DNA from: JACDHG01 sp963815295
GTDB lineage: Bacteria; Actinomycetota; Actinomycetes; Propionibacteriales; Nocardioidaceae
Direction: 5' to 3'
DNA: 64,000 bases
Assembly (NCBI GenBank): GCA_963815295.1
Contig: CAWFFZ010000008.1
Location: 1,302,001 to 1,366,000 of the forward strand
Shown: positions 37,348 through 45,570 of the stretch, piece by piece
How positions within the stretch are numbered: the first letter of the stretch is position 1
Layout of the letters: each line of letters opens with the position of its first letter
Made by a program: the position numbers and the translations under genes
Notes under the pieces: model-generated
Told to the model about the DNA's origin: nothing
Databases searched by the model: none
What the model saw: only the letters and a program-made list of their open reading frames with translations

Positions 37348-37842
37348 ATGGCGACGCAGCTGATCCGACTCTCGCCCGACGACTGGCCGCTGCTGCGCGA
37401 CGTCCGGCTGAGAGCCCTGGCTGATGCGCCGGGTGCGTTCGGCTCCACCTGGGCACGCGAGCGGGAGTTCGACGAAAAGATGTGGCGCAGCCGGCTCGAC
37501 CCGGCGGACGGTCCCGAACTCGCCGTTCTCGACGGCGACCGGGCCGTCGCCGTGGTCGGGTCGTTCACCGACGGCGCAGAGCCGGCCACGGTGCACCTTG
37601 TGAGCATGTGGGTGGACCCCGCCTACCGCGGCTCCGGGGCGGCCGACGACCTCATCAACGGCTTTGTGGACGACGCCCGGGCAGCCGGCCGGCGGCAGAT
37701 CGAGCTAACCGTCGTCGACACGAACGTCGCTGCCCGACGCGTCTACGACCGGCACGGCTTCCGCGCGACGGGTGAGGTGCAGCCCTACCCACACGACGCG
37801 GCCAGGCACGAGATCGTGATGCAGCTGACTCTGACAACGTGA
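37348..37842 (+). CDS. GNAT acetyltransferase
   Basis: A 164-residue N-acetyltransferase. The core is DWPLLRDVRLRALADAPGAFGSTW (substrate side), VHLVSMWVDPAYRGSGAADDLINGF (acetyl-CoA loop), and LTVVDTNVAARRVYDRHGFRATGEVQPYP. The last segment resembles MSMEG-type and antibiotic acetyltransferases, but the acceptor is not predictable. It stands alone with its own leaderless promoter. Confidence 0.88.
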   Translation: MATQLIRLSPDDWPLLRDVRLRALADAPGAFGSTWAREREFDEKMWRSRLDPADGPELAVLDGDRAVAVVGSFTDGAEPATVHLVSMWVDPAYRGSGAADDLINGFVDDARAAGRRQIELTVVDTNVAARRVYDRHGFRATGEVQPYPHDAARHEIVMQLTLTT

Positions 37843-37856
37843 GAGCCGACTCGCGG

Positions 37857-37958
37857 TCAGTACTTGAAGACAGTCGCGTACAACGCGGCGGCGGCAAACC
37901 AGGCGCAGAATGCCGAAAGCACGATGACGCTCGGACGGGGGTACCACTGCTTCTCCAT
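37857..37958 (-). CDS. small single-pass membrane protein (33 residues)
   Basis: The frame reads MEKQWYPRPSVIVLSAFCAW followed by FAAAALYATVFKY. A charged head, one hydrophobic span of about 20 residues and a short basic tail make a plausible membrane micropeptide. It occupies most of the gap between the acetyltransferase and the DUF2332 gene. No ribosome site is clear. The function is unknown. Confidence 0.45.
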   Translation of the reverse strand: MEKQWYPRPSVIVLSAFCAWFAAAALYATVFKY

Positions 37959-38043
37959 GCGTCGAGTGCACCCGCTCGACGCGTCGTATCCGCGAGAACC
38001 AGGTGACCGCCGGGCAATGGCTAAGTGAACGTTCTACCGCGTT

Positions 38044-39087
38044 TCACGCGCGGCCGGGCACGAGCGTGACGGGCGGACCATGGTCGCCCACGTCTGCAAG
38101 ATGCTCCGGTCCTCTGCCCCCTCCCCCGGCCAGACCGGGCAGCTCGAACATGAGCTGCGCTGTCGGCGAGCCTGGAGGAAACTCCATCGCGACGTGTGCG
38201 ATCGGCATGTCGGTCGAGGCCTTCCGGATCGCCGACGCGACCCGCTGCATCTCAGCCGCCGGCCAGTACTGACGGGTGATCGAATGCCACACGACCGTAA
38301 GGACACCCTCCTCGACAGGCCGGGCGAGCTGGAGTTCGAGCCACTCCCCCGCCGGGGCTGCATCGACGCGTGGTGGATCGTGCTGAGCCACCTCGAGCGC
38401 GTGCGTCAACCGCTCGTGGCGAGGCAGGTGGAATGGCCACACAAACGACCTCAGCCGCAGCTGTCCCTCCGGGCTCGTCACGTCCACCGGAGAGAGGTCG
38501 CAGCCGCGCCGCTCGACCACCTCGAACGGCTCCGGGTCCACGTGTCCGATCACCCCGTCGACGAGCCGCAGCAAGGAGTCATCAGGGCCGAAAGCCCAAG
38601 CAGGGTTGACGAAACGGAACCGATCAACGAGCAAATTGAGACCGCCGCTTGCCCCAGGCTCGAGCAGCCGCAACCGGCGAAGTCCGGTCCGGCGTACGGC
38701 CTCGAAAATTCCGACGAGCAGCGCCGTTGACCTGCCCACCTCGTTCGTCTGGGGAGCGACTTCGAGTGCCTCGTGAAGCTCATCGCGGTGCGCTGCCAGG
38801 ACGGCTCGCACGACGGGCCACGCCTGATCGGGTGGTGCGTCGCCCCCGAGGCACGGATAGAACTGCACGAGCTGAGGCGCCCGGCCGGTCAGCACGATCC
38901 GGAAGAGACCCCCGAGCAGTCGCAGCTGCACCACACTGCCTTCTGGCGCGTCATCCCAGCCGCGGCAGATGTCGCGCACCGGGCCGCCGGAGTCCCAGTC
39001 GGCGGCCATAGCGCGCCCCAGGTGGCCGTAGAGGTGCTCGCTCGTGCCCGCATGTCGACGCATCCGGTCTGCGAGTGTGCGCCCCAT
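38044..39087 (-). CDS. DUF2332 family protein
   Basis: A 347-residue actinobacterial family protein. It begins MGRTLADRMRRHAGTSEHLY at ATG 39087; the extra N-terminal frame to 39510 is antisense to the next gene. Conserved marks are PQTNEVGRSTALLVGIFEAV, LRLLEPGASGGLNLLVDRFRF, GCDLSPVDVTSPEGQLRLRSFVWP, and VVWHSITRQYWP. The LEPGASGGLNL segment resembles a nucleotide- or SAM-type glycine loop. The function is unknown. Confidence 0.85.
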   Translation of the reverse strand: MGRTLADRMRRHAGTSEHLYGHLGRAMAADWDSGGPVRDICRGWDDAPEGSVVQLRLLGGLFRIVLTGRAPQLVQFYPCLGGDAPPDQAWPVVRAVLAAHRDELHEALEVAPQTNEVGRSTALLVGIFEAVRRTGLRRLRLLEPGASGGLNLLVDRFRFVNPAWAFGPDDSLLRLVDGVIGHVDPEPFEVVERRGCDLSPVDVTSPEGQLRLRSFVWPFHLPRHERLTHALEVAQHDPPRVDAAPAGEWLELQLARPVEEGVLTVVWHSITRQYWPAAEMQRVASAIRKASTDMPIAHVAMEFPPGSPTAQLMFELPGLAGGGGRGPEHLADVGDHGPPVTLVPGRA

Positions 39088-39134
39088 CGTCGAGCTCAGC
39101 CACCGGGCGGCAGTGGCCAGAGGGCCGTCATAGC

Positions 39135-40382
39135 TCAGCCGCCGCTCGCCGGCTGGTCGGTTCGCCAGAGCCCGAGCAGGCCTCGGAAGTGGGCGAGGAA
39201 CGCCTCGACCTCGTGCTCGGGGTAGGTCGCGATGACCGTGTGCGTGAGCAGCTCGTCGAACTCGTGGGACGCCACCCATTCGAGCACCATCTCGTCGACG
39301 TGCGGGAGGGCCGTCGCGCAGAACTCGTCGTAGCGAGCCTTGTCGAAGTACTTGTCTGCAAGGCCTTGGTAGGCGCCCAGCTTGTCGCCGTACTCCAGCT
39401 CCTTGTCGTCGGCGATCGCGAACCAGTCCGCGGGGTCGACGTGCGGTCTGGCCGTGCGCTCGGTGGCGACGCAGAAGGCTGTCCACGTCAGCAAGGTGCG
39501 CATCGCCCACGGGAAGTAGTAGTGCAACGACGTTACCGCGACATCAGGGCAGGCGTTGGCATAGTCGATCGGCAGGACTTCATTGCCCTGCACGAGCATC
39601 TCGCAGGAGTTGAACTCCCACCGGAAGAACGCATTGACGGTCTGGGCGATCGTGACGGCCTCGGCCCCGACGGCCGGCGAGAGGAAGTCGTGGTCGACGG
39701 CATACCGGTTGTGCATCGGCTGATCAGGTCGGAAGTTCATCACCATCGACTCGGGCCCGATCGTCAGCGCCCGGGCGAACACGTCATACGGCTCAGCGGA
39801 CTTCTGCAGGTGCATCAGCATCTCGCCGGACTCGTTGTATGCCGCATACAGGTCGTGGTCGTTCTCGATCCGTGACACGCCCCGCCAGGCACCGCCGTCG
39901 AACGGCTTCATGTACATCGGGTAACCGATGGCGTGCGCGACCTCGCGGAGGTCGAACGCCGCGTTGTAGCGCTCGGCCGTGTAGGCCCACCGGACGTTGT
40001 CGAGCGGGTTCTTGTAAGGGACGAGGACCGTCTCGGGGACCTTGAGGCCCAGCCGCATCATGGCGCAGTAAGCCGAGTGCTTCTCCATCGACTGGAACGT
40101 GAACGGCGAGTTGAGCAAGTAGACGTCGTTCATCAGCGCGACCTTCTTGAGCCACTCCCGCGGGTGGTAGTACCAGTGCGCGAGCCGGTCGATGACGAGC
40201 TGGTGACGCGTGCCGGCGCGGAGGTCGAACGGCTCGATCTCGACCCGCTCGGTTTCGAGCGTGTGGGGAGCGCCTGCGTACTCGAAGACACCGAGCTTGC
40301 GGGTCAACGCCTCGAAGGCGCGTGGCCAGTCTTCCTCCATCCCGAGCAAGAGTCCGATGAGGTGACGCGTGGGTTGGGCCAT
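39135..40382 (-). CDS. ATP-grasp-like protein of unknown function
   Basis: A 415-residue protein. YPMYMKPFDGGAWRGVSRIENDHDLYAAYN contains the ATP-grasp lysine and glycine-rich loop. GNEVLPIDYANACPDVAVTS looks like the metal-binding C-terminal part (acid and Asn residues). Upstream SPFTFQSMEKHSAYCAMMRLGLKVPETVLVPYKNP is typical of the pre-ATP-grasp domain. Such enzymes join a carboxylate to an amine or thiol. The substrate is unknown. It follows a 59-codon frame on the same strand by 40 nt, and DUF2332 lies just downstream. Confidence 0.75.
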   Translation of the reverse strand: MAQPTRHLIGLLLGMEEDWPRAFEALTRKLGVFEYAGAPHTLETERVEIEPFDLRAGTRHQLVIDRLAHWYYHPREWLKKVALMNDVYLLNSPFTFQSMEKHSAYCAMMRLGLKVPETVLVPYKNPLDNVRWAYTAERYNAAFDLREVAHAIGYPMYMKPFDGGAWRGVSRIENDHDLYAAYNESGEMLMHLQKSAEPYDVFARALTIGPESMVMNFRPDQPMHNRYAVDHDFLSPAVGAEAVTIAQTVNAFFRWEFNSCEMLVQGNEVLPIDYANACPDVAVTSLHYYFPWAMRTLLTWTAFCVATERTARPHVDPADWFAIADDKELEYGDKLGAYQGLADKYFDKARYDEFCATALPHVDEMVLEWVASHEFDELLTHTVIATYPEHEVEAFLAHFRGLLGLWRTDQPASGG

Positions 40383-40422
40383 GGTGGGTGTCAGCGTCCT
40401 TCCAGCTCGTGGTGCTCTCGTC

Positions 40423-40602
40423 TCATCGTGAAGTGCCTGCCTGCTTGTTGTTCACGTCGCCATCCTTGGGTGTCCCCAGACGGCTCGCAACCACGTCGGT
40501 CGGGCCGGGGTCGAGCCTGTCGCGCCAGGCCGGGTAGCTGTGCAGGTCATCCAGCGCGGTCAGCTTGACGTAGTGGCCGAGCTCGCTGAGTCGCGCCGCC
40601 AT
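40423..40602 (-). CDS. possible 59-residue protein upstream of the ATP-grasp gene
   Basis: An ATG frame reading MAARLSELGHYVKLTALDDL, with SYPAWRDRLDPGPTDVVASR further on. Codon use is GC-rich at third positions through most of its length, like the neighbours. TACCCT lies 9 nt upstream. It shares strand and a 40-nt gap with the ATP-grasp gene, so it may be co-transcribed. The product resembles no family I know. Confidence 0.45.
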   Translation of the reverse strand: MAARLSELGHYVKLTALDDLHSYPAWRDRLDPGPTDVVASRLGTPKDGDVNNKQAGTSR

Positions 40603-40770
40603 GGAGGATCGAGGGTATCGGCCGACCGGTCGGTATCTCTCGCCGCTCTGGCTTGGTCACTCGGCTCCTAGACGTCGAGCATGACCGTATTGTCCGTGAT
40701 CGCAGCCGGACTGGCCACCGTGACCGACCGAGCGTGTCCGTATTCCGACACGCCAGCGCGGCAACTTCGT

Positions 40771-40792
40771 CGTATCTCAGATATGAGATACG
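40771..40792. promoter_or_regulatory. 22-bp palindromic operator overlapping the -10 box of the HTH-MurA gene
   Basis: CGTATCTCA (40771-40779), GATA, TGAGATACG (40784-40792): 9-bp arms with no mismatch. The right arm overlaps TACGGT (40789-40794), a -10 box 6 nt before ATG 40801. The gene product has an N-terminal HTH domain, so autorepression is the simplest reading. Confidence 0.75.
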
Positions 40793-40794
40793 GT
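40789..40794 (+). promoter_or_regulatory. -10 box, leaderless HTH-MurA gene
   Basis: TACGGT, 6 nt before ATG 40801, overlapped by the palindrome. Confidence 0.5.
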
Positions 40795-40800
40795 GAATCG

Positions 40801-42330
40801 ATGACTGATGACTACCTCAGCCGGATCGGCAACCTCATCCGCGACGCTCGCCAGCATCGCGGCTACACCCAGGCCCGACTGGCGACCGTACTCGGCACCA
40901 GCCAGAGCGCCATCAACAGGATTGAGCGCGGCCACCAGAACCTGACCCTCGAGATGCTCGCCCGGATCGGCGAGGCCCTCGACTCGGAGATCGTGTCGCT
41001 CGGCGCCTCCGGCCCGATGCACCTGCGGGTGGCAGGGGGCACGACGCTCACGGGCAGCATCGACGTGAAGTCGAGCAAGAACGCCGGCGTCGCACTGCTG
41101 TGCGCGTCGATGCTCAACAAGGGCCGGACGACGCTGCGCAAGGTGGCCAGGATCGAGGAAGTCAACCGGATCCTCGAGGTGCTCACGAGCATCGGGGTCA
41201 AGTGGACCTGGCTCAACGCCGACAACGACCTCGAGCTGATCGCACCCGACCAGCTCGACCTTTCCGCCATCGACGAGGCGGCTGCCCGACGTACTCGCAG
41301 CATCATCATGTTCCTCGGCCCGCTGCTGCACCAGCACGAGGAGTTCGAACTGCCGTATGCCGGCGGCTGCGATCTCGGCAGCCGCACGGTGGAGCCACAC
41401 ATGGCAGCCCTCCGGCCGTTCGGGCTCGAGGTCAAGGCGACCGAGGGCAGCTACCACGCCAGGGTCGACCGCACGATCTCGCCACAACGACCGATCGTGC
41501 TGACCGAGCGCGGAGACACCGTGACCGAGAACGCCCTGCTTGCAGCGGCCAGGTATCCCGGCGACACCGTCATCCGCAACGCCAGCCCGAACTACATGGT
41601 GCAGGACCTCTGCTTCTTCCTGACCAAGCTCGGCGTTCGTATCGACGGCGTCGGGACCACGACCCTGACCGTGCGCGGCGTCACCGATATCAACGTCGAC
41701 GTGGACTACGCACCCTCAGAAGACCCGATCGAGGCGATGAGCCTGCTGGCGGCCGCGATCGTGACCTCGTCGGAGATCACCATCCGCCGAGTGCCGATCG
41801 AGTTCCTCGAGATCGAGCTGGCACTGCTGGAGGAGATGGGGTTCCGCTACGAGAAGAGTGACGAGTACCTCGCCGGCAACGGACACACGCGTCTGGTCGA
41901 CCTGCTGACCCGCGAGTCGACGCTGCACGCTCCGATGGACAAGGTTCACCCGATGCCGTTCCCCGGCCTCAACATCGACAACCTGCCGTTCTTCGCCGTG
42001 ATCGCGGCAAGTGCGCACGGCCAGACGATGATCCACGACTGGGTCTACGAAAACCGCGCGATCTACCTCACCGAGCTCAACAAGCTCGGCGCCACGGTCA
42101 CCCTGCTCGACCCGCACCGGGTGCTCGTCGAGGGGCCGACGCGTTGGTCGGCGGCGGAACTGATGTGCCCGCCAGCCCTGCGGCCTGCCGTCGTCGTACT
42201 GCTGGCGATGCTGGCAGCAAAAGGTACGTCGGTGCTTCGCAACGTCTACGTCATCAACCGCGGCTACGAAGATCTGGCCGAGCGGCTCAACGACCTCGGC
42301 GCGCAGATCGAGACGTTCCGCGACATCTAG
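40801..42330 (+). CDS. Xre-type HTH domain fused to a MurA-like enolpyruvyl transferase
   Basis: A 509-residue protein. Residues 6-62 are a helix-turn-helix (LIRDARQHRGYTQARLATVLGTSQSAINRIERG). Residues 72-509 match UDP-GlcNAc enolpyruvyl transferase: the Lys-Asn pair in KSSKNAGVALLCASML (Lys93, Asn94) and the PEP-binding Cys190 in YAGGCDLGSRTVEPH are kept. The region of the catalytic Asp reads FPGLNIDNLPFFAVIAAS. All key residues of MurA appear present, so activity is possible. The fused HTH points to a dual enzyme/regulator, or an enzyme domain used as a metabolite sensor. A palindrome at the promoter supports DNA binding. The true housekeeping murA is not in the window. Confidence 0.87.
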   Translation: MTDDYLSRIGNLIRDARQHRGYTQARLATVLGTSQSAINRIERGHQNLTLEMLARIGEALDSEIVSLGASGPMHLRVAGGTTLTGSIDVKSSKNAGVALLCASMLNKGRTTLRKVARIEEVNRILEVLTSIGVKWTWLNADNDLELIAPDQLDLSAIDEAAARRTRSIIMFLGPLLHQHEEFELPYAGGCDLGSRTVEPHMAALRPFGLEVKATEGSYHARVDRTISPQRPIVLTERGDTVTENALLAAARYPGDTVIRNASPNYMVQDLCFFLTKLGVRIDGVGTTTLTVRGVTDINVDVDYAPSEDPIEAMSLLAAAIVTSSEITIRRVPIEFLEIELALLEEMGFRYEKSDEYLAGNGHTRLVDLLTRESTLHAPMDKVHPMPFPGLNIDNLPFFAVIAASAHGQTMIHDWVYENRAIYLTELNKLGATVTLLDPHRVLVEGPTRWSAAELMCPPALRPAVVVLLAMLAAKGTSVLRNVYVINRGYEDLAERLNDLGAQIETFRDI

Positions 42331-42351
42331 CGCCGCCCCACGAGCCCTGGC

Positions 42352-42615
42352 TCAGCCGAAGAGCTCGTCGATGTAGGAACGCGCTTCCTTGGTGACGGTG
42401 AAGTCCGGGGGCGGCATGCCAGGCATGATCCGCGGGATGGGTTGTGTGCTAGGCCCGGTGGAGACGTGCCAGTCGTTCTCCTGCTCGATCAGCAGACCCA
42501 GGTCGGCCCGGAACAGGAACAAGCCCTCACACGACGTGCACTGAGCGACGGTGACGCCCCCTCGCTTACGAGGTGTCATCTCGGCACTGCACTGCGGGCA
42601 CGTCATCGGATCCAT
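42352..42615 (-). CDS. zinc-ribbon (TFIIB-type) small protein
   Basis: An 87-residue protein. MTCPQCSAEMTPRKRGGVTVAQCTSCEGLFLF is a four-cysteine zinc ribbon (CPQC...CTSC) of the zf-TFIIB family. The C-terminal part has VTKEARSYIDELFG. Such proteins are widespread, and their role is unknown. The ATG is 7 nt after TAACGT. It is convergent with the HTH-MurA gene. Confidence 0.85.
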   Translation of the reverse strand: MDPMTCPQCSAEMTPRKRGGVTVAQCTSCEGLFLFRADLGLLIEQENDWHVSTGPSTQPIPRIMPGMPPPDFTVTKEARSYIDELFG

Positions 42616-42622
42616 GGGGGCT

Positions 42623-42628
42623 ACGTTA
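42623..42628 (-). promoter_or_regulatory. -10 box, leaderless zinc-ribbon gene
   Basis: TAACGT on the minus strand, 7 nt before ATG 42615. Confidence 0.45.
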
Positions 42629-42688
42629 GCCCGCCTCGCTCGACCCGTGTCGGACCGGCTCGGCGCTCGTCGCGTACCCGCGACGTCC

Positions 42689-42694
42689 TAGTGT
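42689..42694 (+). promoter_or_regulatory. -10 box, leaderless GDPD gene
   Basis: TAGTGT lies 6 nt before GTG 42701. Confidence 0.45.
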
Positions 42695-42700
42695 CGTTCC

Positions 42701-43507
42701 GTGAGGTGGGTACGGCAGGCGGCGGACTTCCCCTACTTCGACAACGGCGGCAACCCGATCGCCTTTGCCCATCGCGGCGGGGCGGCTTCGGGCGAGTCGC
42801 TGCGACTCGAGAACTCAATGCATGCGTTCCAGCAGGCCGTCGACCTCGGCTACCGCTACCTCGAAACAGACGCCAACGCGACCCGCGACGGCGTCCTGGT
42901 CGCCTTCCATGACGCAACCCTGGTCCGCACGACCGGAGCGCGAGGGAGGATCAGCCAGCTGACGTACGACGAGGTGCGTCGGGTCAAGATCGCCGGGGCG
43001 GAGCCGATCCCCCTCCTGCACGACGTGTTGACGTCCTGGCCGGAGATCCGGTTGAACATCGACGCGAAGTCGGTGCGGGCCATCAGGCCGCTGGCGAATC
43101 TCATCGACGAGCACCGGGCCTGGGACCGCGTTTGCGTGGCATCGTTCTCCGCGTGGCGGCTACACGAGCTGCGGCGGGCGGTCGGGCCGCGGGTCGCGTC
43201 GTCGTACGCTGCGCCAGGGGCGGCCGCCTTGCGCCTGCTTCCCACCGCATCCCTGCGCAAGCTCCTGACCGGGCACGGCGGAGGCGCCGTCCAGGTGCCG
43301 GTGCGCAAGCTCGGCATCGAGATCGTCACGGCCGAGTTCGTGGCTCGGGTGCACGAGCTTGGCAAGCAGGTCCACGTCTGGACGATCGACGTCGCCGACG
43401 AGATCGAGCGGCTGCTCGACCTCGGCGTCGATGCCATCATGGCTGATCGGGTCGACGTGCTGCGTGACGTGTTCGTCGCCCGTGGCCTCTGGAGGGACGA
43501 GGTATGA
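42701..43507 (+). CDS. glycerophosphodiester phosphodiesterase
   Basis: A 268-residue TIM-barrel enzyme that cuts glycerophosphodiesters to glycerol-3-phosphate and an alcohol. The metal site is FAHRGG with ENSMHAFQQAVDLGYRYLETDANATRDGVLVAFHDATL, which contains the HRG, E-N and ExD residues and the second catalytic His (HD). LNIDAKS and KQVHVWTIDVADEIERLLDLGVDAIMADRVD end the barrel. There is no signal peptide, so it is a cytoplasmic type. It overlaps the following MFS gene by 4 nt. Confidence 0.93.
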   Translation: MRWVRQAADFPYFDNGGNPIAFAHRGGAASGESLRLENSMHAFQQAVDLGYRYLETDANATRDGVLVAFHDATLVRTTGARGRISQLTYDEVRRVKIAGAEPIPLLHDVLTSWPEIRLNIDAKSVRAIRPLANLIDEHRAWDRVCVASFSAWRLHELRRAVGPRVASSYAAPGAAALRLLPTASLRKLLTGHGGGAVQVPVRKLGIEIVTAEFVARVHELGKQVHVWTIDVADEIERLLDLGVDAIMADRVDVLRDVFVARGLWRDEV

Positions 43508-44892
43508 CGACGCAGGGCTCGCCGCCCGCCGCCATGTCGCGGCCGGAGGATCGCCGGGGGGAACAGCGGGCTTGGTACTGGTACGACTGGGCCAACTCCG
43601 CGTACGTCACCACCGTCGCGACGGTGCTCTTCGCCCCCTACCTCACAGCGGTGGCCGAACGCGCCGCCTGCGGACCTGGCGTCAGCGACGACAACCCCTG
43701 CCGAACAGACCTCCAGGTGCTCGGCGTCGCGGTGTCGCCCGGGTCCCTCGTGTTCTACGTCGTCACGCTAGCCACGGTCTTCTCAGCGCTGCTGCTGCCG
43801 ATCGTGGGCGCCTTCGCCGACCGGTCCTCGCGCAAGAAGCACCTGATGGCGCGGTACGCGTGGACTGGCAGCGGGTTCGCCGGCGGAATGTTCCTCGTGA
43901 CCGGCGGCAACTGGCAGCTCGGCGCGTTGCTGCTCGTCGCTGCCAACCTGTGCCTGGGCGCCAGCCTCGTCGTCTACAACGCGATCATGATCGAGATCTC
44001 GCTTCCGGACGAGCGTGACCGCGTATCTTCCCGCGGCTGGGCCTTTGGCTACCTCGGTGGCGGGCTGCTCCTGGGGATCAACCTGGTGCTCGTCACGTTG
44101 CACGACTCGTTCGGTATGTCGCAGGGCACCGCCGTCCGACTCTGCCTGCTCGGAGCGGGCTTGTGGTGGGCGGCTTTCACCATCATCCCGTTCAGAGGAC
44201 TCCGGGACCGGCCTGCGACCGCCGTGGCGGCCCAGCCGGGAGGTGCGGTGCGGCAGAGCTTCGGCCAGCTGGCGGCGACCCTGCGCCACATGCGGGCTTA
44301 CCCGATGACCCTGCTCTTCCTGGTTGCCTACCTGTTCTACAACGACGGCATCCAGACGGTCATCGTGTCCGCGTCGACCTACGGTGAGAAGGAGCTCGGT
44401 TTTGACACGTCAGTGCTGATCGCCACGATCTTGATGGTCCAGTTCGTGGCGTTCTTCGGCGCGTTGCTGTTCGGCCGGATCGCGGCGCAGGTGGGCGGCA
44501 AGAAGACGATCCTCGGCGGCCTGGTCATCTGGATGGTCGTGGTCACGATCGGCTACTTCCTGCCCGAGGAGTCGTTGCTGCCCTTCCTCGGGATGGCCGT
44601 CTTGATCGGGCTGGTGCTGGGTGGCACACAGGCACTCTCGAGGTCGTTCTTCAGCCAACTGGTGCCCCGCGGCCGCGAGGCGGAGTACTTCTCGCTGTAC
44701 GAGGCGTGCGAACGAGGGACCAGCTGGCTGGGCACCTTGGTGTTCGGTTTGATGCACCAATGGTTCGACTCCTACCGCCCTGCGATCTTCGCGCTGATAG
44801 TATTCTTTGTCGTCGGCCTAGCCCTGCTGTGGCGGGTTGACGCCCGTCGCGGCATCGCCGAGGCCGGCAACGCCGCACCCCTCGTGATTTAG
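43504..44892 (+). CDS. MFS transporter (UMF1/Atg22-like)
   Basis: A 462-residue, 12-span membrane transporter. The family opens with EQRAWYWYDWANSAYVTTVATVLFAPYL, and continues with LLPIVGAFADRSSRKKHLMARYAWTG and RGWAFGYLGGGLLLGINL. The C-terminal half has GGTQALSRSFFSQLVPRGREAEYFSLYEACERGTSWLG, a strong Atg22-like signature. Atg22 proteins export amino acids from yeast vacuoles; the bacterial cargo is unknown. It is coupled to the GDPD gene, so a glycerol-phosphodiester-related role is conceivable. Confidence 0.9.
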   Translation: MTTQGSPPAAMSRPEDRRGEQRAWYWYDWANSAYVTTVATVLFAPYLTAVAERAACGPGVSDDNPCRTDLQVLGVAVSPGSLVFYVVTLATVFSALLLPIVGAFADRSSRKKHLMARYAWTGSGFAGGMFLVTGGNWQLGALLLVAANLCLGASLVVYNAIMIEISLPDERDRVSSRGWAFGYLGGGLLLGINLVLVTLHDSFGMSQGTAVRLCLLGAGLWWAAFTIIPFRGLRDRPATAVAAQPGGAVRQSFGQLAATLRHMRAYPMTLLFLVAYLFYNDGIQTVIVSASTYGEKELGFDTSVLIATILMVQFVAFFGALLFGRIAAQVGGKKTILGGLVIWMVVVTIGYFLPEESLLPFLGMAVLIGLVLGGTQALSRSFFSQLVPRGREAEYFSLYEACERGTSWLGTLVFGLMHQWFDSYRPAIFALIVFFVVGLALLWRVDARRGIAEAGNAAPLVI

Positions 44893-44960
44893 CCGTCCGA
44901 CGAGCGTCTCGACAACTCAGCGACCTCACCGGGCTGTCTTAGCCGAATCTCAGGCTGAGT

Positions 44961-44987
44961 GGGAATCATGAGTGGCGCAGCAACGTT
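44961..44987 (+). promoter_or_regulatory. rbpA: SigR-type (thiol stress) promoter of rbpA
   Basis: GGGAAT (44961-44966) and GTT (44985-44987) with exactly 18 nt between match the SigR/SigH consensus GGGAAT-N18-GTT. rbpA is a known SigR target in Streptomyces coelicolor. The leader to ATG 45104 is about 110 nt. Confidence 0.8.
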
Positions 44988-45103
44988 GGCAACCATGACG
45001 GCGATTGCGACGTCTAACCGATGACGGCGCCGCCTGAAACACCTCTATTCACCACCGACCACCGCGTCATCCGGGGACCACCAACCCATGCGGGGAGAGC
45101 ACT

Positions 45104-45502
45104 ATGTCAGAAAGAGCAACCCTTCGAGGGTCCCGCCTCGGCGGCACCAGCTTCGAAGACGAGAGCGGGATTGAATTCGCGCCTCGCCAGCAGGTGACGT
45201 ATGACTGCGCCAACGGGCACCAGTTCGATATCCCGATGTCAGCCGAGGCCGACATTCCCTTCATCTGGGAGTGCCCGCGCTGCGGTGCAGCATCGCGTCA
45301 GCGGGACGGCTCGGAGCCCGAAGCCAAGACCGAGAAGCCGATCCGCACGCACTGGGACATGCTCCTGGAGCGGCGCTCGATCTCCGAGCTCGAGGACATC
45401 TTGTCCGAGCGTCTCGAACTGCTTCGCACCGGCGCCATCGGCCCGGCTCATCTACACCGACGGACGGCCCGGTCCCGCCCGAAGTCGAAGAAGTCCGCCT
45501 GA
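45104..45502 (+). CDS. rbpA: RNA polymerase-binding protein RbpA
   Basis: A 132-residue actinobacterial transcription factor that binds RNA polymerase and the housekeeping sigma and stabilises open complexes. The conserved run is ATLRGSRLGGTSFEDESGIEFAPRQQVTYDC, then a core with ANGHQFDIPMSAEADIPFIWECPRCGA, and the sigma-interaction domain (THWDMLLERRSISELEDILSERLELLR). ATG 45104 follows GGGGAGA. Its own SigR promoter and terminator flank it. The C-terminal basic tail is typical. Confidence 0.96.
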   Translation: MSERATLRGSRLGGTSFEDESGIEFAPRQQVTYDCANGHQFDIPMSAEADIPFIWECPRCGAASRQRDGSEPEAKTEKPIRTHWDMLLERRSISELEDILSERLELLRTGAIGPAHLHRRTARSRPKSKKSA

Positions 45503-45520
45503 CCGCAGCAGTCACCAATT

Positions 45521-45561
45521 GACAACGGCGCCGGCCCCTCGGGGGGATCGGCGCCGTTGTC
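45521..45561. terminator. strong hairpin terminator between rbpA and a convergent gene
   Basis: GACAACGGCGCCG (45521-45533) pairs perfectly with CGGCGCCGTTGTC (45549-45561) over a 15-nt loop. It follows the rbpA stop by 18 nt and the opposite gene ends at 45571, so it can serve both strands. There is no clear T-tract. Confidence 0.8.
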
Positions 45562-45570
45562 GCTTCGCAG

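Noticed and set aside
39088..39510. N-terminal extension of the DUF2332 gene by about 140 residues
   Set aside because: The extension is an alternate-frame shadow of the ATP-grasp gene, and family members start near MGRTLADRM.
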